Assembly: GCF_014204895.1 (NCBI RefSeq)
Contig: NZ_JACHMF010000001.1
Location: 3,286,001-3,350,000, forward strand
Source: Paractinoplanes abujensis
Lineage (GTDB): Bacteria; Actinomycetota; Actinomycetes; Mycobacteriales; Micromonosporaceae
Length of the DNA stretch: 64,000 nt
Reading direction: 5' to 3'
A program made the position numbers and the translations under genes. A model generated the notes under the pieces. The model had not been told where the DNA came from. It searched no databases and worked only from the letters and a program-made list of their open reading frames with translations. Shown here piece after piece: positions 54,557 through 62,665 of this stretch. Each line of letters begins with the position of its first letter. The stretch's first letter is position 1.

Positions 54557-55312
54557 ATCCGATACGTCAACGTGACCCCGTCCGCGGCGGTGGCCGTGCT
54601 CGAGCTCGGGTCGGGTGAGCCGGTGCGGGTCTACGTGGGCGGGCTGGGCTCCGCCACCACGGTGAGTTTCGCCGGTGTGGCCGGCCATCCCGCGCTGGCC
54701 GGGCAGGGCCGGCATGTGCTCGTGGACCTGGTCGGCAGCGGCTGGAGCGACCACGACGACAGCTTCGGGCACAGCGTCGACGGGCACGCCGCCACGGTGG
54801 CGGCCGTGCTCGACGAGCTCGGCCTGCGCGGCGTCACGCTGATCGGGCACTCGCTGGGTGGCTCGATCGCGATCAGCCTGGCCGCGGGGCGCCCGGAGCT
54901 GGTGGGCGAGCTGATCGTGGCCGAGCCCAACCTCGACCCGGGCGTGGGCACGCTGTCGGCCGAGATCGCGGCGTTCGACGAGGACACGTTCGCCGCGTCC
55001 GGGCACGGGCGTCTCATCCGGAGCCAGCGCACGGGGGACGGCGGGGAGACCGCCGAGTTCGCCCGGACGCTGGCCCGGTGGTCCTCGCGCGGCCTGCACC
55101 GCACCGCCGTCTCGCTGCTGGCCGAACGCCCGGCCACGTTCCGCGAGCAGCTCGCCGCCTTCGCCGGGCCCCGTCGCTACATCAGCGGCGAACTCTCGTA
55201 CGAGGAACTGGAGCCCCTGCGCGCCGCCGGTTGCGACGTGCGGGTCGTCCCGGCCGCTGGGCACGTGCTGATGTGGGACAACCTCGACGGGTTCGTCAAG
55301 ACGCTGGTCTGA
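54557..55312 (+). CDS. Alpha/beta hydrolase
   Basis: A protein of about 250 residues: oxyanion region YVGGLGSATTVSF, nucleophile elbow GHSLGGSI, an acid in the later strand and the catalytic His in AAGHVLMWDN. The substrate is unknown; the pattern fits small esterases or C-C hydrolases. The start is unusual: AGGAG at 54546-54550 is ideally spaced for codon ATC 54557 (ATC CGA TAC GTC), where homologues would have an ATG. The nearest standard start is GTG 54572 with no ribosome site. The span given begins at the ATC. Confidence 0.82.
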   Translation: MRYVNVTPSAAVAVLELGSGEPVRVYVGGLGSATTVSFAGVAGHPALAGQGRHVLVDLVGSGWSDHDDSFGHSVDGHAATVAAVLDELGLRGVTLIGHSLGGSIAISLAAGRPELVGELIVAEPNLDPGVGTLSAEIAAFDEDTFAASGHGRLIRSQRTGDGGETAEFARTLARWSSRGLHRTAVSLLAERPATFREQLAAFAGPRRYISGELSYEELEPLRAAGCDVRVVPAAGHVLMWDNLDGFVKTLV

Positions 55313-55446
55313 TCACCACTTTGCCGCGGGCGTGCCCGTCCTCGACCCGGCGCCACGCCCGGCCCCCTCGGTCCAGGGGAAGATCGCGGTCACGGCCGGC
55401 CCGAACACCTCGTCACCGGGCTCGAAGCCGTACGCCCCGGGGCATG
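55313..55446 (-). pseudogene. Internally deleted zinc-type alcohol dehydrogenase/quinone reductase
   Basis: Two pieces of a medium-chain dehydrogenase are joined: PGAYGFEPGDEVFGPAV, from the N-terminal domain, followed after about ten codons by AWRRVEDGHARGKVVI, the characteristic C-terminus. About 200 residues including the Rossmann fold are gone, and a frame change lies between the pieces. It is squeezed between the hydrolase stop and the LLM monooxygenase stop. Confidence 0.6.
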
Positions 55447-56508
55447 TCAGTTCTCCTTGTCGTCGCGGAGCAGGGGCAGCAGCTGGTCGCCCTGGCGTTC
55501 GATCTCGCGCAGGTACGGGGTGTCGGAGAGCACGAAGTGGGTGATCCCGAGGGCCTGATACTTGCGCAGTGAGCTCGCCACCTCGGCCGCCGAGCCGACC
55601 AGCCACGTGGTGCCCGCGCCGCCGCCGCCGTACCGGCCGGGCGCGGTGTAGAGGTTGTCGTCGAGCACGTCGCCCCGCTCGGCCAGGTCGAGCAGGCGCT
55701 GCTGGCCGACGGCGGCGTGCCGGTTGGGATCGCGCGGCAGCAACCCCCGGCCGGCCGCCATGTCGGCCACCCGGGCCTCGGCGTCGGCCCACGCCTCGTC
55801 GCTGGTGTCGCGGACGAACGTGGTGATGCGCAGGCCGAATTCGAGCGGGGCGTGCTCGCGGCCGAGCTTCTCGCTCAGGTTGCGCAGGCGTTCGATGCGT
55901 TCGGCCACCCCTTCCAGCGGTTCGCCCCAGAACAGCTGCACGTCGGCCTCCGTTGCGGAGACACGTTCGGCTGCCTCGGAGGCGCCGCCGAAATAGAGAC
56001 GGGGCGGCCGGGTCAGCCGCGGCACCACGGTCGAACCGGTGACACCGAAGTGCTCGCCCCGGAACGTGACGTCCTCCTCGGTCCACAGCCGGCGGACGAG
56101 CTGGAGGAACTCTTTCGTCCGCCCGTAGCGCTGGGCCTGGTCGCCTTCGCTGTCGCCGTACGCGGCCGGCTTGTCCTGTCCCGACACGATGTTGATCAGC
56201 GTACGGCCGCCGGTGAGGTGGTCGAGGGTGGCCGCCGCCGAGGCGAAGTGGGCCGGTTGCCAGTAGCCCGGCCGCACCGCGATCAGGGGCCGGAACGTCG
56301 TGGTGCGGGCGGCCAGGGCGGTGGCCACGGTGAACGTGTCGGGCCGGCCCCACCCGGTGCCGATCAGCGCGCCGCCCCAGCCGTGGTCCTCCAGCGCCCG
56401 CGCCTGCCCGGTCAGCGTGTCCAGGCTGTTGTGGTTCGCCACCACGTCGTCGCCGCGGTGGCCGGGCTGCACCTGGTTGGGGATGTACCAGAGGTGTTGC
56501 GAGCTCAT
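55447..56508 (-). CDS. LLM-class flavin-dependent monooxygenase, SsuD-like
   Basis: A 353-residue TIM-barrel monooxygenase close to alkanesulfonate monooxygenase: WYIPNQVQPGHRGDD start, GWGGALIGTGWGRPDTF, ATLDHLTGGRTLINIVSGQD and TTWLVGSAAEVASSLRKYQALGI. It uses FMNH2 from a separate reductase to cleave C-S bonds of sulfonates or oxidise related compounds. ATG 56508 has GAAGGG upstream. An AT-rich control region with a CCTA-N9-TAGG inverted repeat lies 100 bp upstream. Confidence 0.9.
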   Translation of the reverse strand: MSSQHLWYIPNQVQPGHRGDDVVANHNSLDTLTGQARALEDHGWGGALIGTGWGRPDTFTVATALAARTTTFRPLIAVRPGYWQPAHFASAAATLDHLTGGRTLINIVSGQDKPAAYGDSEGDQAQRYGRTKEFLQLVRRLWTEEDVTFRGEHFGVTGSTVVPRLTRPPRLYFGGASEAAERVSATEADVQLFWGEPLEGVAERIERLRNLSEKLGREHAPLEFGLRITTFVRDTSDEAWADAEARVADMAAGRGLLPRDPNRHAAVGQQRLLDLAERGDVLDDNLYTAPGRYGGGGAGTTWLVGSAAEVASSLRKYQALGITHFVLSDTPYLREIERQGDQLLPLLRDDKEN

Positions 56509-56608
56509 GAGTGACCCTTCCGGTCGAGGTGGGTGAGCCGGGCCTCGCGGACGCGGCACCTGTTCCGCCGGTGGCCCCGGCGGCCTGTCGCACCCATAAC
56601 ATTTATAA

Positions 56609-56625
56609 CCTATCGAGCATGTAGG
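56609..56625 (-). promoter_or_regulatory. Inverted repeat in the AT-rich promoter of the LLM monooxygenase
   Basis: CCTATCGAGCATGTAGG (CCTA-N9-TAGG) lies next to an AT-rich run (ATAACATTTATAA, 56597-56609) that could supply a -10 for minus-strand transcription. Rrf2-type sulfur regulators bind sites of this general look, but the match is too loose to name one. Confidence 0.3.
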
Positions 56626-56692
56626 CAATGGAAGAGTTCACCGGGGCGCGCGGGTCGTGGTCAGAGCTGACCGCCCCCTTGGGACCGTGGCT

Positions 56693-56698
56693 TATGGT
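56693..56698 (+). promoter_or_regulatory. -10 box for leaderless TPR gene
   Basis: TATGGT ends 6 bases before ATG 56705 with no ribosome site between, the leaderless arrangement. Confidence 0.45.
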
Positions 56699-56704
56699 CG
56701 ACGG

Positions 56705-57499
56705 ATGAGCGAGCAGGCTCTCCACCGCGACAGCGACCAGGCGATCGCCCTCTACCACCAGGGCCGCTACCCGGAGGCGCTCCGGATCCAGCTACGCGTG
56801 CTGGCCGAGTCGGAACGGCTGCTGGGGCCCGACCACATCGACACCATCGCGCGGATGAGCTATGTGGCGATCTCGCTGTGGGCCCTGGGCCGGCGCGAGG
56901 AGGCGTTCGACCGGCAGGCCCAGGCGTTCCAGGCTTCCGCACGGGTGCTGGGCATCGGCCACCCCGACACCTTGGCCGCCTCCAACAATCTGGCCATGTT
57001 CACGCCCCGGCCCGAGGAAGCGGCCCGGATGCACGAGGTGGTGCTGGCGGCGAAGGAACAGGCGCTCGGGCCCGGCCACGCCGACCTGCTGCCCACCCTG
57101 GTCAACCTGGCCGCGAGCTATTCGCAGACCGGACGGCACCGGGACGCCTTGGCGATCAGCCTGCGCGCGCTGGCCACGGCCGAAGCGGGCCTCGGCCCGG
57201 ACCATCCGTCCACTCTCACCATCCGCAACAACGTGGCCGTGACCACCAGCGAGGTGTTCGGCCCGGCCCGGGCGGCCGACCTTCACGAGACGAACCTGCG
57301 GCTGCGCCGGCGGACGCTCGGGCCCGATCACCCCGACACCCTGCAGACCGGCCACAACCTCGGCGTCTGCTACCGCGAGGCCGGCCGGCCCGCGGACTCC
57401 GCCGCGATCCTGACCGACACCCTGCGGCGGCTCGAGCAGACCCTGGGCACCCAGCACCCGGCCACCCGCAAGTGCCGGGCCAGCCTGGCCAGGGTCTAG
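56705..57499 (+). CDS. Tetratricopeptide repeat protein (kinesin-light-chain-like TPR)
   Basis: A 264-residue soluble protein made of about six 42-residue TPR units with the LGPDHPxTL spacer between helices (LLGPDHIDTIARMSY, LGIGHPDTLAASNN, LGPDHPSTLTIRNN, LGPDHPDTLQTGHN). Units of this type mediate protein contacts, often in STAND signalling pathways with proteases; here no enzymatic domain is attached. A trypsin-like protease remnant overlaps its stop on the other strand. Confidence 0.85.
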   Translation: MSEQALHRDSDQAIALYHQGRYPEALRIQLRVLAESERLLGPDHIDTIARMSYVAISLWALGRREEAFDRQAQAFQASARVLGIGHPDTLAASNNLAMFTPRPEEAARMHEVVLAAKEQALGPGHADLLPTLVNLAASYSQTGRHRDALAISLRALATAEAGLGPDHPSTLTIRNNVAVTTSEVFGPARAADLHETNLRLRRRTLGPDHPDTLQTGHNLGVCYREAGRPADSAAILTDTLRRLEQTLGTQHPATRKCRASLARV

Positions 57500-57720
57500 C
57501 GCGGGCCCGGGGTTATGCCGTGCGCGGCCAGTCCGGCCGCGATCCGGGGGATGCGGATGCCCTCGTTCTTCAGCACGGGGTCCTGGCCGGTGACGTCCTG
57601 GGGCCGGCCCGCCCGCGTGGTGCAGCGCGATCAGGTGCCCGTCGCGGTCCAGCACGGGTGAGCCGGATAAGCCGACCTGGGTGTCGGCGAGGCAGGGGAC
57701 GGCCCGGTCGTCGACGCCGC
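57496..57720 (-). pseudogene. C-terminal remnant of a trypsin-like serine protease
   Basis: Minus-strand frames contain VPCLADTQVGLSGSPVLDRDGHLIALHHAG, seen as CLADTQ plus the serine motif GLSGSPVLDRDG and IALHHAG, and after a frameshift QDVTGQDPVLKNEGIRIPRI and AAGLAAHGI ending at 57496. This is the end of the trypsin-like domain found in actinobacterial effector proteases. The His and Asp region is missing and the frame is broken. Confidence 0.55.
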
Positions 57721-57776
57721 CGCGGCGCCCGGGCCGCCCTGAGCTGCGAGCCGGGCACCGGTCTGCGCACCGGGCC

Positions 57777-58427
57777 TCAGGCGACCAGCCCGCGGCGGTA
57801 GGCGTAGACGACGGCCTGCACGCGGTCGCGCAGACCGAGTTTGGTCAGGATGCGGGAGACGTAGGTCTTGACCGTCTCGTGGCTGATGGCCAAGGTGGCG
57901 GCGATCTCGGCGTTGGACAGCCCGGTGGCGATCAGCCGCAGCACCTCCAGCTCGCGCGCGGTCAGCGGCACGGCGCCGGGAACCGGGCCCGCGGCGCGGA
58001 TGCGGGTGGCGTAACGGCCGATGAGCTGACGGGTCACCTCGGGGGCCAGCAGCGCGGCCCCGGCCGCCACGGTGCGGATGCCGTGCAGCAGGTGGGCCGG
58101 CGGGGCGTCCTTGAGCAGGAAGCCGCTCGCGCCGGCGCGCAGGGCTCGGTACACGTACTCGTCGATATTGAAGGTCGTCACGACCAGCACCTTGATCGGC
58201 CGGTCGACCTCGGCCCCGGCCAGACGGCGGGTGGCCTCGATGCCGTCGATGCCGGGCATGCGCACATCCATCACGACCACGTCGGGTTCGAGCCGGCGGG
58301 CGTCGGCCACCGCGGCCAGCCCGTCGGCGCACTCGCCGGCCACCTCGAGGTCGGGCTGGGCGTCGATGATGGTGGCGAAGCCCGTACGGATCAGTGCCTG
58401 GTCGTCGCAGACCAGCACCCTGATCAT
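57777..58427 (-). CDS. NarL/LuxR-family response regulator
   Basis: A 216-residue regulator with a complete receiver (CDDQ acidic pair, Asp in VVVMDVRMPGIDG, Lys in FLLKDAP) and GerE domain (LTARELEVLRLIATGLSNAEIA, TVKTYVSRILTKLGLRDR). Its ATG overlaps the kinase stop as ATGA, so it is the cognate partner. It is third in a CPBP protease-kinase-regulator operon and may bind the palindrome upstream of that operon (inference). Confidence 0.94.
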   Translation of the reverse strand: MIRVLVCDDQALIRTGFATIIDAQPDLEVAGECADGLAAVADARRLEPDVVVMDVRMPGIDGIEATRRLAGAEVDRPIKVLVVTTFNIDEYVYRALRAGASGFLLKDAPPAHLLHGIRTVAAGAALLAPEVTRQLIGRYATRIRAAGPVPGAVPLTARELEVLRLIATGLSNAEIAATLAISHETVKTYVSRILTKLGLRDRVQAVVYAYRRGLVA

Positions 58428-59536
58428 GCCGGGGACCCGGCGGGGATGCGGGCCGTGACGACGAAGCCGCCCCCGGCGTGCGGCCCGGCGCTGAACTCGC
58501 CGCCGAGCGTGTCCACGCGGTCGGCCAGCCCGGTCAGGCCGCGCCCGCTGCCGCCGGGTGCGGCCGTGCTCGTGCCCGTGCCGTCGGTGCTGATCCGCAC
58601 GTCGATCTCCTCCTCGCCGTAGCGCACGGTGACGGTGGTGCGTGCGCCGTGGTCGTACTTCAGGGCGTTCGTCAGCGCCTCCTGCGCGACCCGGTAGACG
58701 GTGGCGCCGGCGCCTCCGGGCACGGCCGGCGAGCGGCCCTCCTCGACCAGGTCGACCGGCTGCCCGGCCCGGCGGCTCTGCTCGACCAGGGCTCGCAGCT
58801 CGCCGCCGTGCCCCGGGTTGAGCAGGTCGAGCAGGTGCCGCAGGTCGGTGATGGCACGCCGGCCGGTGTCGCTGACCGCGGCCAGGGTGCTGTCGAGCCG
58901 GTCCGGCGCCGCGGTCAGGTAACGCGCGGCCTCGGTCTGCACGACCATGGCGGTCACGTGGTGGATGACGACGTCGTGGAGTTCGCGGGCGATCCGGATG
59001 CGTTCGGCCGCGCGAGCGGCCTCTTCGAGCTGCTGCCGGCGCAGCACCTCGGCGTGCCGGTTCTGCCGCAGCCAGGATCCGATGCCCCACATGGCGGACA
59101 GCACGACGTAGAAGAAGACGAAGTCGGCGACGCCGGTCGGGCCGACGTGATCCAGAACCACGGCGAAGGCGACATAGCCCGCGGAAGCCCCGATCATGAC
59201 GACGCGCCGGTGGGCGGTCAGGTGTGCGCCCGCGGTGAACAGGGCGACGGCCAGCGCGGTGCCGCCGACGGTGTGGAAGCCGAGCAGTTGGTCGAGGGCG
59301 AACCCGGCGGACACCAGGGCCAGGGCGAGAGCGGGCCACTTGCGCCGTACGGCCAAGGGCAGGCACTCGAGACCCACCACCAGCACGCCCAGCACGCCGA
59401 ACAGCTGCTCCGGCACCAGGTCGCTGAACCGGGTGCCGTGCCGATGCCAGGCCGGCACCAGGGCCAGCGCGGTGAGCAGGAGCGCGAAGGGCAGGTCGCG
59501 AACGATGACGTCGGAGCGCCGCCAGAAGCCGATCAC
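58424..59536 (-). CDS. NarL-type sensor histidine kinase
   Basis: A 370-residue kinase with about five membrane helices in the first 150 residues and no large external loop, HisKA_3 with the phospho-acceptor His in RIARELHDVVIHHVTAM, and a HATPase domain (ALTNALKYDHGA, GSGRGLTGLADRV). The GTG at 59536 overlaps the stop of the CPBP gene (GTGA). Kinases with few external residues usually sense the membrane itself or a membrane partner; the coupled CPBP protein is a candidate. Confidence 0.94.
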   Translation of the reverse strand: MIGFWRRSDVIVRDLPFALLLTALALVPAWHRHGTRFSDLVPEQLFGVLGVLVVGLECLPLAVRRKWPALALALVSAGFALDQLLGFHTVGGTALAVALFTAGAHLTAHRRVVMIGASAGYVAFAVVLDHVGPTGVADFVFFYVVLSAMWGIGSWLRQNRHAEVLRRQQLEEAARAAERIRIARELHDVVIHHVTAMVVQTEAARYLTAAPDRLDSTLAAVSDTGRRAITDLRHLLDLLNPGHGGELRALVEQSRRAGQPVDLVEEGRSPAVPGGAGATVYRVAQEALTNALKYDHGARTTVTVRYGEEEIDVRISTDGTGTSTAAPGGSGRGLTGLADRVDTLGGEFSAGPHAGGGFVVTARIPAGSPA

Positions 59537-60357
59537 CGCACGAGAGTAGAGGCCGCGCGGTGGCGCGGCGGCACCACATTGCCGCGGCGGTGCGCCAGCC
59601 ACAGGAACACGGCCGTGACGATGACGCCCGCCATCAGCGTGGACAGGCTCGCCTCGGGACCGAACGTGCCGCCGCTGATCCACCGGTCGCCGGTCAGCTC
59701 GGAGTCGAGCAGGCCCGGCTTGAGGCCGTTGCCCGACACCTCGGTGCTGAAGATCGCCGACTGCGCGTAGTTCCAGCCGAAGTGCAGGCCGATCGGCAGC
59801 CACAGGCTCCGGGTCGCGATGTAGGCGGAGGTCAGCATGCCGCCACCGGCGATCGCGACGCACAGGGCGCCCCACAGGCTCGCGTTCTCGTTGAGCAGGT
59901 GCACGGCGCCGAACGCCAGGGCCGACAGCGCGAGCGCGAGCCAGGTGCCGGTGAGCTTCTCGACGTGCCGGAACAGCACCCCGCGGAACATCACCTCCTC
60001 GGTGACCACGGCCGCCGCCATGAACCCGATCAGGCCCACCGCGGCCAGCGGCTCGTCGCTGAGGCCGTGCACCCGGTAGCCGCCGTTGACCGCGATGTTG
60101 CCGATGACTCCCGCGAACAGCGCCAGGCCGAGCAGCGTGCCCCGGACCAGCCCGCCGGCCGCCGGGCCGGCCGCCGCCTCGGTCACCTCGCGCTTCTCGG
60201 TGAGCCGGACGACCCAGTAGTAGGCGAGCATCGCCAGCACCGCGCCGGCCACGCCGGCTGCCAGTTGCGGCCAGACGGTGTCCTGGGTCGCGGTGACGGC
60301 CTGCCCGGCCAGGAAGGCGACCGCCACGGCCGCGACGAGCTGAATGACGAAACGCAT
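59533..60357 (-). CDS. CPBP-family intramembrane metalloprotease/glutamic endopeptidase
   Basis: A 274-residue protein with about eight hydrophobic segments and the Abi/CPBP motifs: EEVMFRG (EExxxR), FGAVH (FxxxH) and HFGWN (HxxxN). Relatives (Rce1 in eukaryotes, MroQ in Staphylococcus) process prenylated or signalling peptides within the membrane. It is first in the operon, coupled to the kinase, so it may produce or remove the signal the kinase reads (inference). Confidence 0.9.
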   Translation of the reverse strand: MRFVIQLVAAVAVAFLAGQAVTATQDTVWPQLAAGVAGAVLAMLAYYWVVRLTEKREVTEAAAGPAAGGLVRGTLLGLALFAGVIGNIAVNGGYRVHGLSDEPLAAVGLIGFMAAAVVTEEVMFRGVLFRHVEKLTGTWLALALSALAFGAVHLLNENASLWGALCVAIAGGGMLTSAYIATRSLWLPIGLHFGWNYAQSAIFSTEVSGNGLKPGLLDSELTGDRWISGGTFGPEASLSTLMAGVIVTAVFLWLAHRRGNVVPPRHRAASTLVR

Positions 60358-60411
60358 GCCGGACAAGCTACGAATTCCGGAACCCCGCGTCGTCACCGCG
60401 CAGCGGACAAC

Positions 60412-60437
60412 GCTTGTAGCTCGTGCGAGCTACAAGC
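60412..60437 (-). promoter_or_regulatory. Perfect 26-bp palindrome upstream of the CPBP-kinase-regulator operon
   Basis: GCTTGTAGCTCG, a 2-base centre, then CGAGCTACAAGC: twelve-base arms without mismatch, 55-80 bp before the CPBP start. It is too far from any upstream gene end to be its terminator, and no gene ends nearby. It is the natural candidate for binding by the operon's own NarL-type regulator. Confidence 0.7.
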
Positions 60438-60652
60438 ACCACCACCGTCTTCGTAAGTTTCGGAAAGTGCCGCGACCATCTGGTCACGACGCCCCGTACA
60501 GAATTTCAGTGACCGGTTTTCCGGGAGGCCCGAAGCGGCCTCAAGCTGCCATTATATCGATTCAGTCGACATGGAGATCGACTTCGATATTTCCGCAAGA
60601 TGTCCGGAAGTTGTTGACAGCACGGGGACGAACGGTCACCCTTTCGCAGTGA

Positions 60653-61717
<1,065 letters not shown>

Positions 61718-61723
61718 CCCGCA

Positions 61724-61753
61724 GGGGCGCGGTGGCTCCGGCCGCCGCGCCCC
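61724..61753. terminator. Hairpin terminator between xylanase and YciI genes
   Basis: GGGGCGCGG (61724-61732) pairs exactly with CCGCGCCCC (61745-61753); three more near-pairs extend the stem inwards. It lies between the two converging stops, 7 bp after the xylanase. Confidence 0.75.
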
Positions 61754-61759
61754 CGTGGC

Positions 61760-62029
61760 TCACGGACCGACGGTGATCTTCCATTCCTTGAGCTCACGGT
61801 TCTTGGTGACGTCGTAGCGCGTGTACGGGTCCTGATCGACCAAGGCCTGCGCGGCCTCCACGTCGTCGGCGGTGAGCACGATGATGCCGCCGCTCAGGTC
61901 GGCCAGCGGCCCCGCCAGCAGCAAGGAACCCTCGGCCTGCAGCTTGGCCAGGTGGTCCAGGTGTTCGGGGCGCCGGGCGGCGCGTTCCGGGGTGTCGTTG
62001 TAGCCGTAGGTGAGAATGAAGTGGCTCAT
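61760..62029 (-). CDS. YciI-family protein
   Basis: An 89-residue protein beginning MSHFILTYGYNDTPERAARRPEH, with the conserved His and the LLLAGPLADLSGGIIVL strand and a VDQDPYTRYDV turn typical of the ferredoxin-like YciI fold. Some members are dehalogenase- or oxygenase-like enzymes, but the usual function is unknown. GGGAAGGGG precedes the ATG. Upstream codons stay in frame with an amidohydrolase remnant. Confidence 0.85.
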   Translation of the reverse strand: MSHFILTYGYNDTPERAARRPEHLDHLAKLQAEGSLLLAGPLADLSGGIIVLTADDVEAAQALVDQDPYTRYDVTKNRELKEWKITVGP

Positions 62030-62185
62030 GACGATGCCCCTTCCCTTTTTCCCCAGGCCGTAGACCCGGCGGGCCGTACGGGAAAAGATGTCGGCCTGTT
62101 CGTCGTCGGTGCGATCCCGCAGGGTGCGCCGCCACGCTTCCGTCAGCTCGGCCGCGTTCGTCCACAGTGTCTCGACCGGCAGTTG
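62030..62185 (-). pseudogene. C-terminal remnant of a TIM-barrel amidohydrolase
   Basis: In frame with, and directly before, the YciI start the minus strand encodes LWTNAAELTEAWRRTLRD and DEQADIFSRTARRVYGLG, the usual last helices of amidohydrolase-2 family enzymes, which end in FxxTAxRxYGL. The barrel with its metal ligands is absent; the sequence runs instead into a VWA-domain remnant. Confidence 0.5.
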
Positions 62186-62198
62186 GTGCCGAACACGA

Positions 62199-62477
62199 GC
62201 GGGGCAGCGCGGCCAGGGCGGCGTCGGTGCCGGACGTGCGCAACGCCGCGGTGATCCGGGTCAGCCGCGTGCCGAACGTGAAGACCTCGGCCCGCTCGCA
62301 CGTGGTCACCACGGCGTGCGCGGAGCGGAGGTAGTCGGCGCTGTACTGCTTGATCGAGCCGGACACGTCGACGAGCACCAGCACCCGGCGCCGGCGGGCG
62401 GGGCGGTGCCGCCAGTGCAACCGCACGACTTCCCCGTACGTCCGCAGGGAATGGTGATACGTGCTGCGTAAATCCAC
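62199..62477 (-). pseudogene. Remnant of a CoxE-like VWA-domain protein
   Basis: A 93-codon piece reads DLRSTYHHSLRTYGEVVRL, RRRRVLVLVDVSGSIKQYSADYLR (seen as VLVLVDVSGS, the MIDAS motif DxSGS) and EVFTFGTRLTRITAALRT, as in CoxE/VWA proteins of MoxR-CoxE clusters. It then loses similarity within a few codons and joins the amidohydrolase remnant. No MoxR gene is nearby. The 62030-62620 interval holds no intact gene. Confidence 0.6.
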
Positions 62478-62620
62478 CCTCTGCCGCCGGCCACCAGGCG
62501 GGAGCGGATCAGGGGCACGGCTTCCCCGCGTTCCTCACGACCTGGGGGGCCGGCGCTGTGGCCCACGGGGCCTCATCGACAACTGTCTCTTGCCCGCACT
62601 GAGCTGCCGGGTTACCGTTC

Positions 62621-62632
62621 GGGAGCGCTCCC
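62621..62632 (+). promoter_or_regulatory. CebR box before the GH6 cellulase
   Basis: GGGAGCGCTCCC is a perfect 12-bp palindrome; with its flanks (C before, A after) it matches the CebR site TGGGAGCGCTCCCA at 13 of 14 positions. It lies 33 bp before the cellulase start. CebR, a LacI-family protein relieved by cellobiose or cellotriose, controls cellulases in streptomycetes. Confidence 0.85.
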
Positions 62633-62665
62633 AAACCGGAAAATCCCCGTTCGGAAGGAAGCACT

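Noticed and set aside
7302..60357. Secondary-metabolite gene cluster suggested by the SARP regulators
   Set aside because: No polyketide, peptide-synthetase, terpene or RiPP core enzymes are present in the window.
60614..60642. Sigma-70 style promoter of the xylanase gene starting at TTGACA
   Set aside because: No acceptable -10 lies 16-18 bp downstream.
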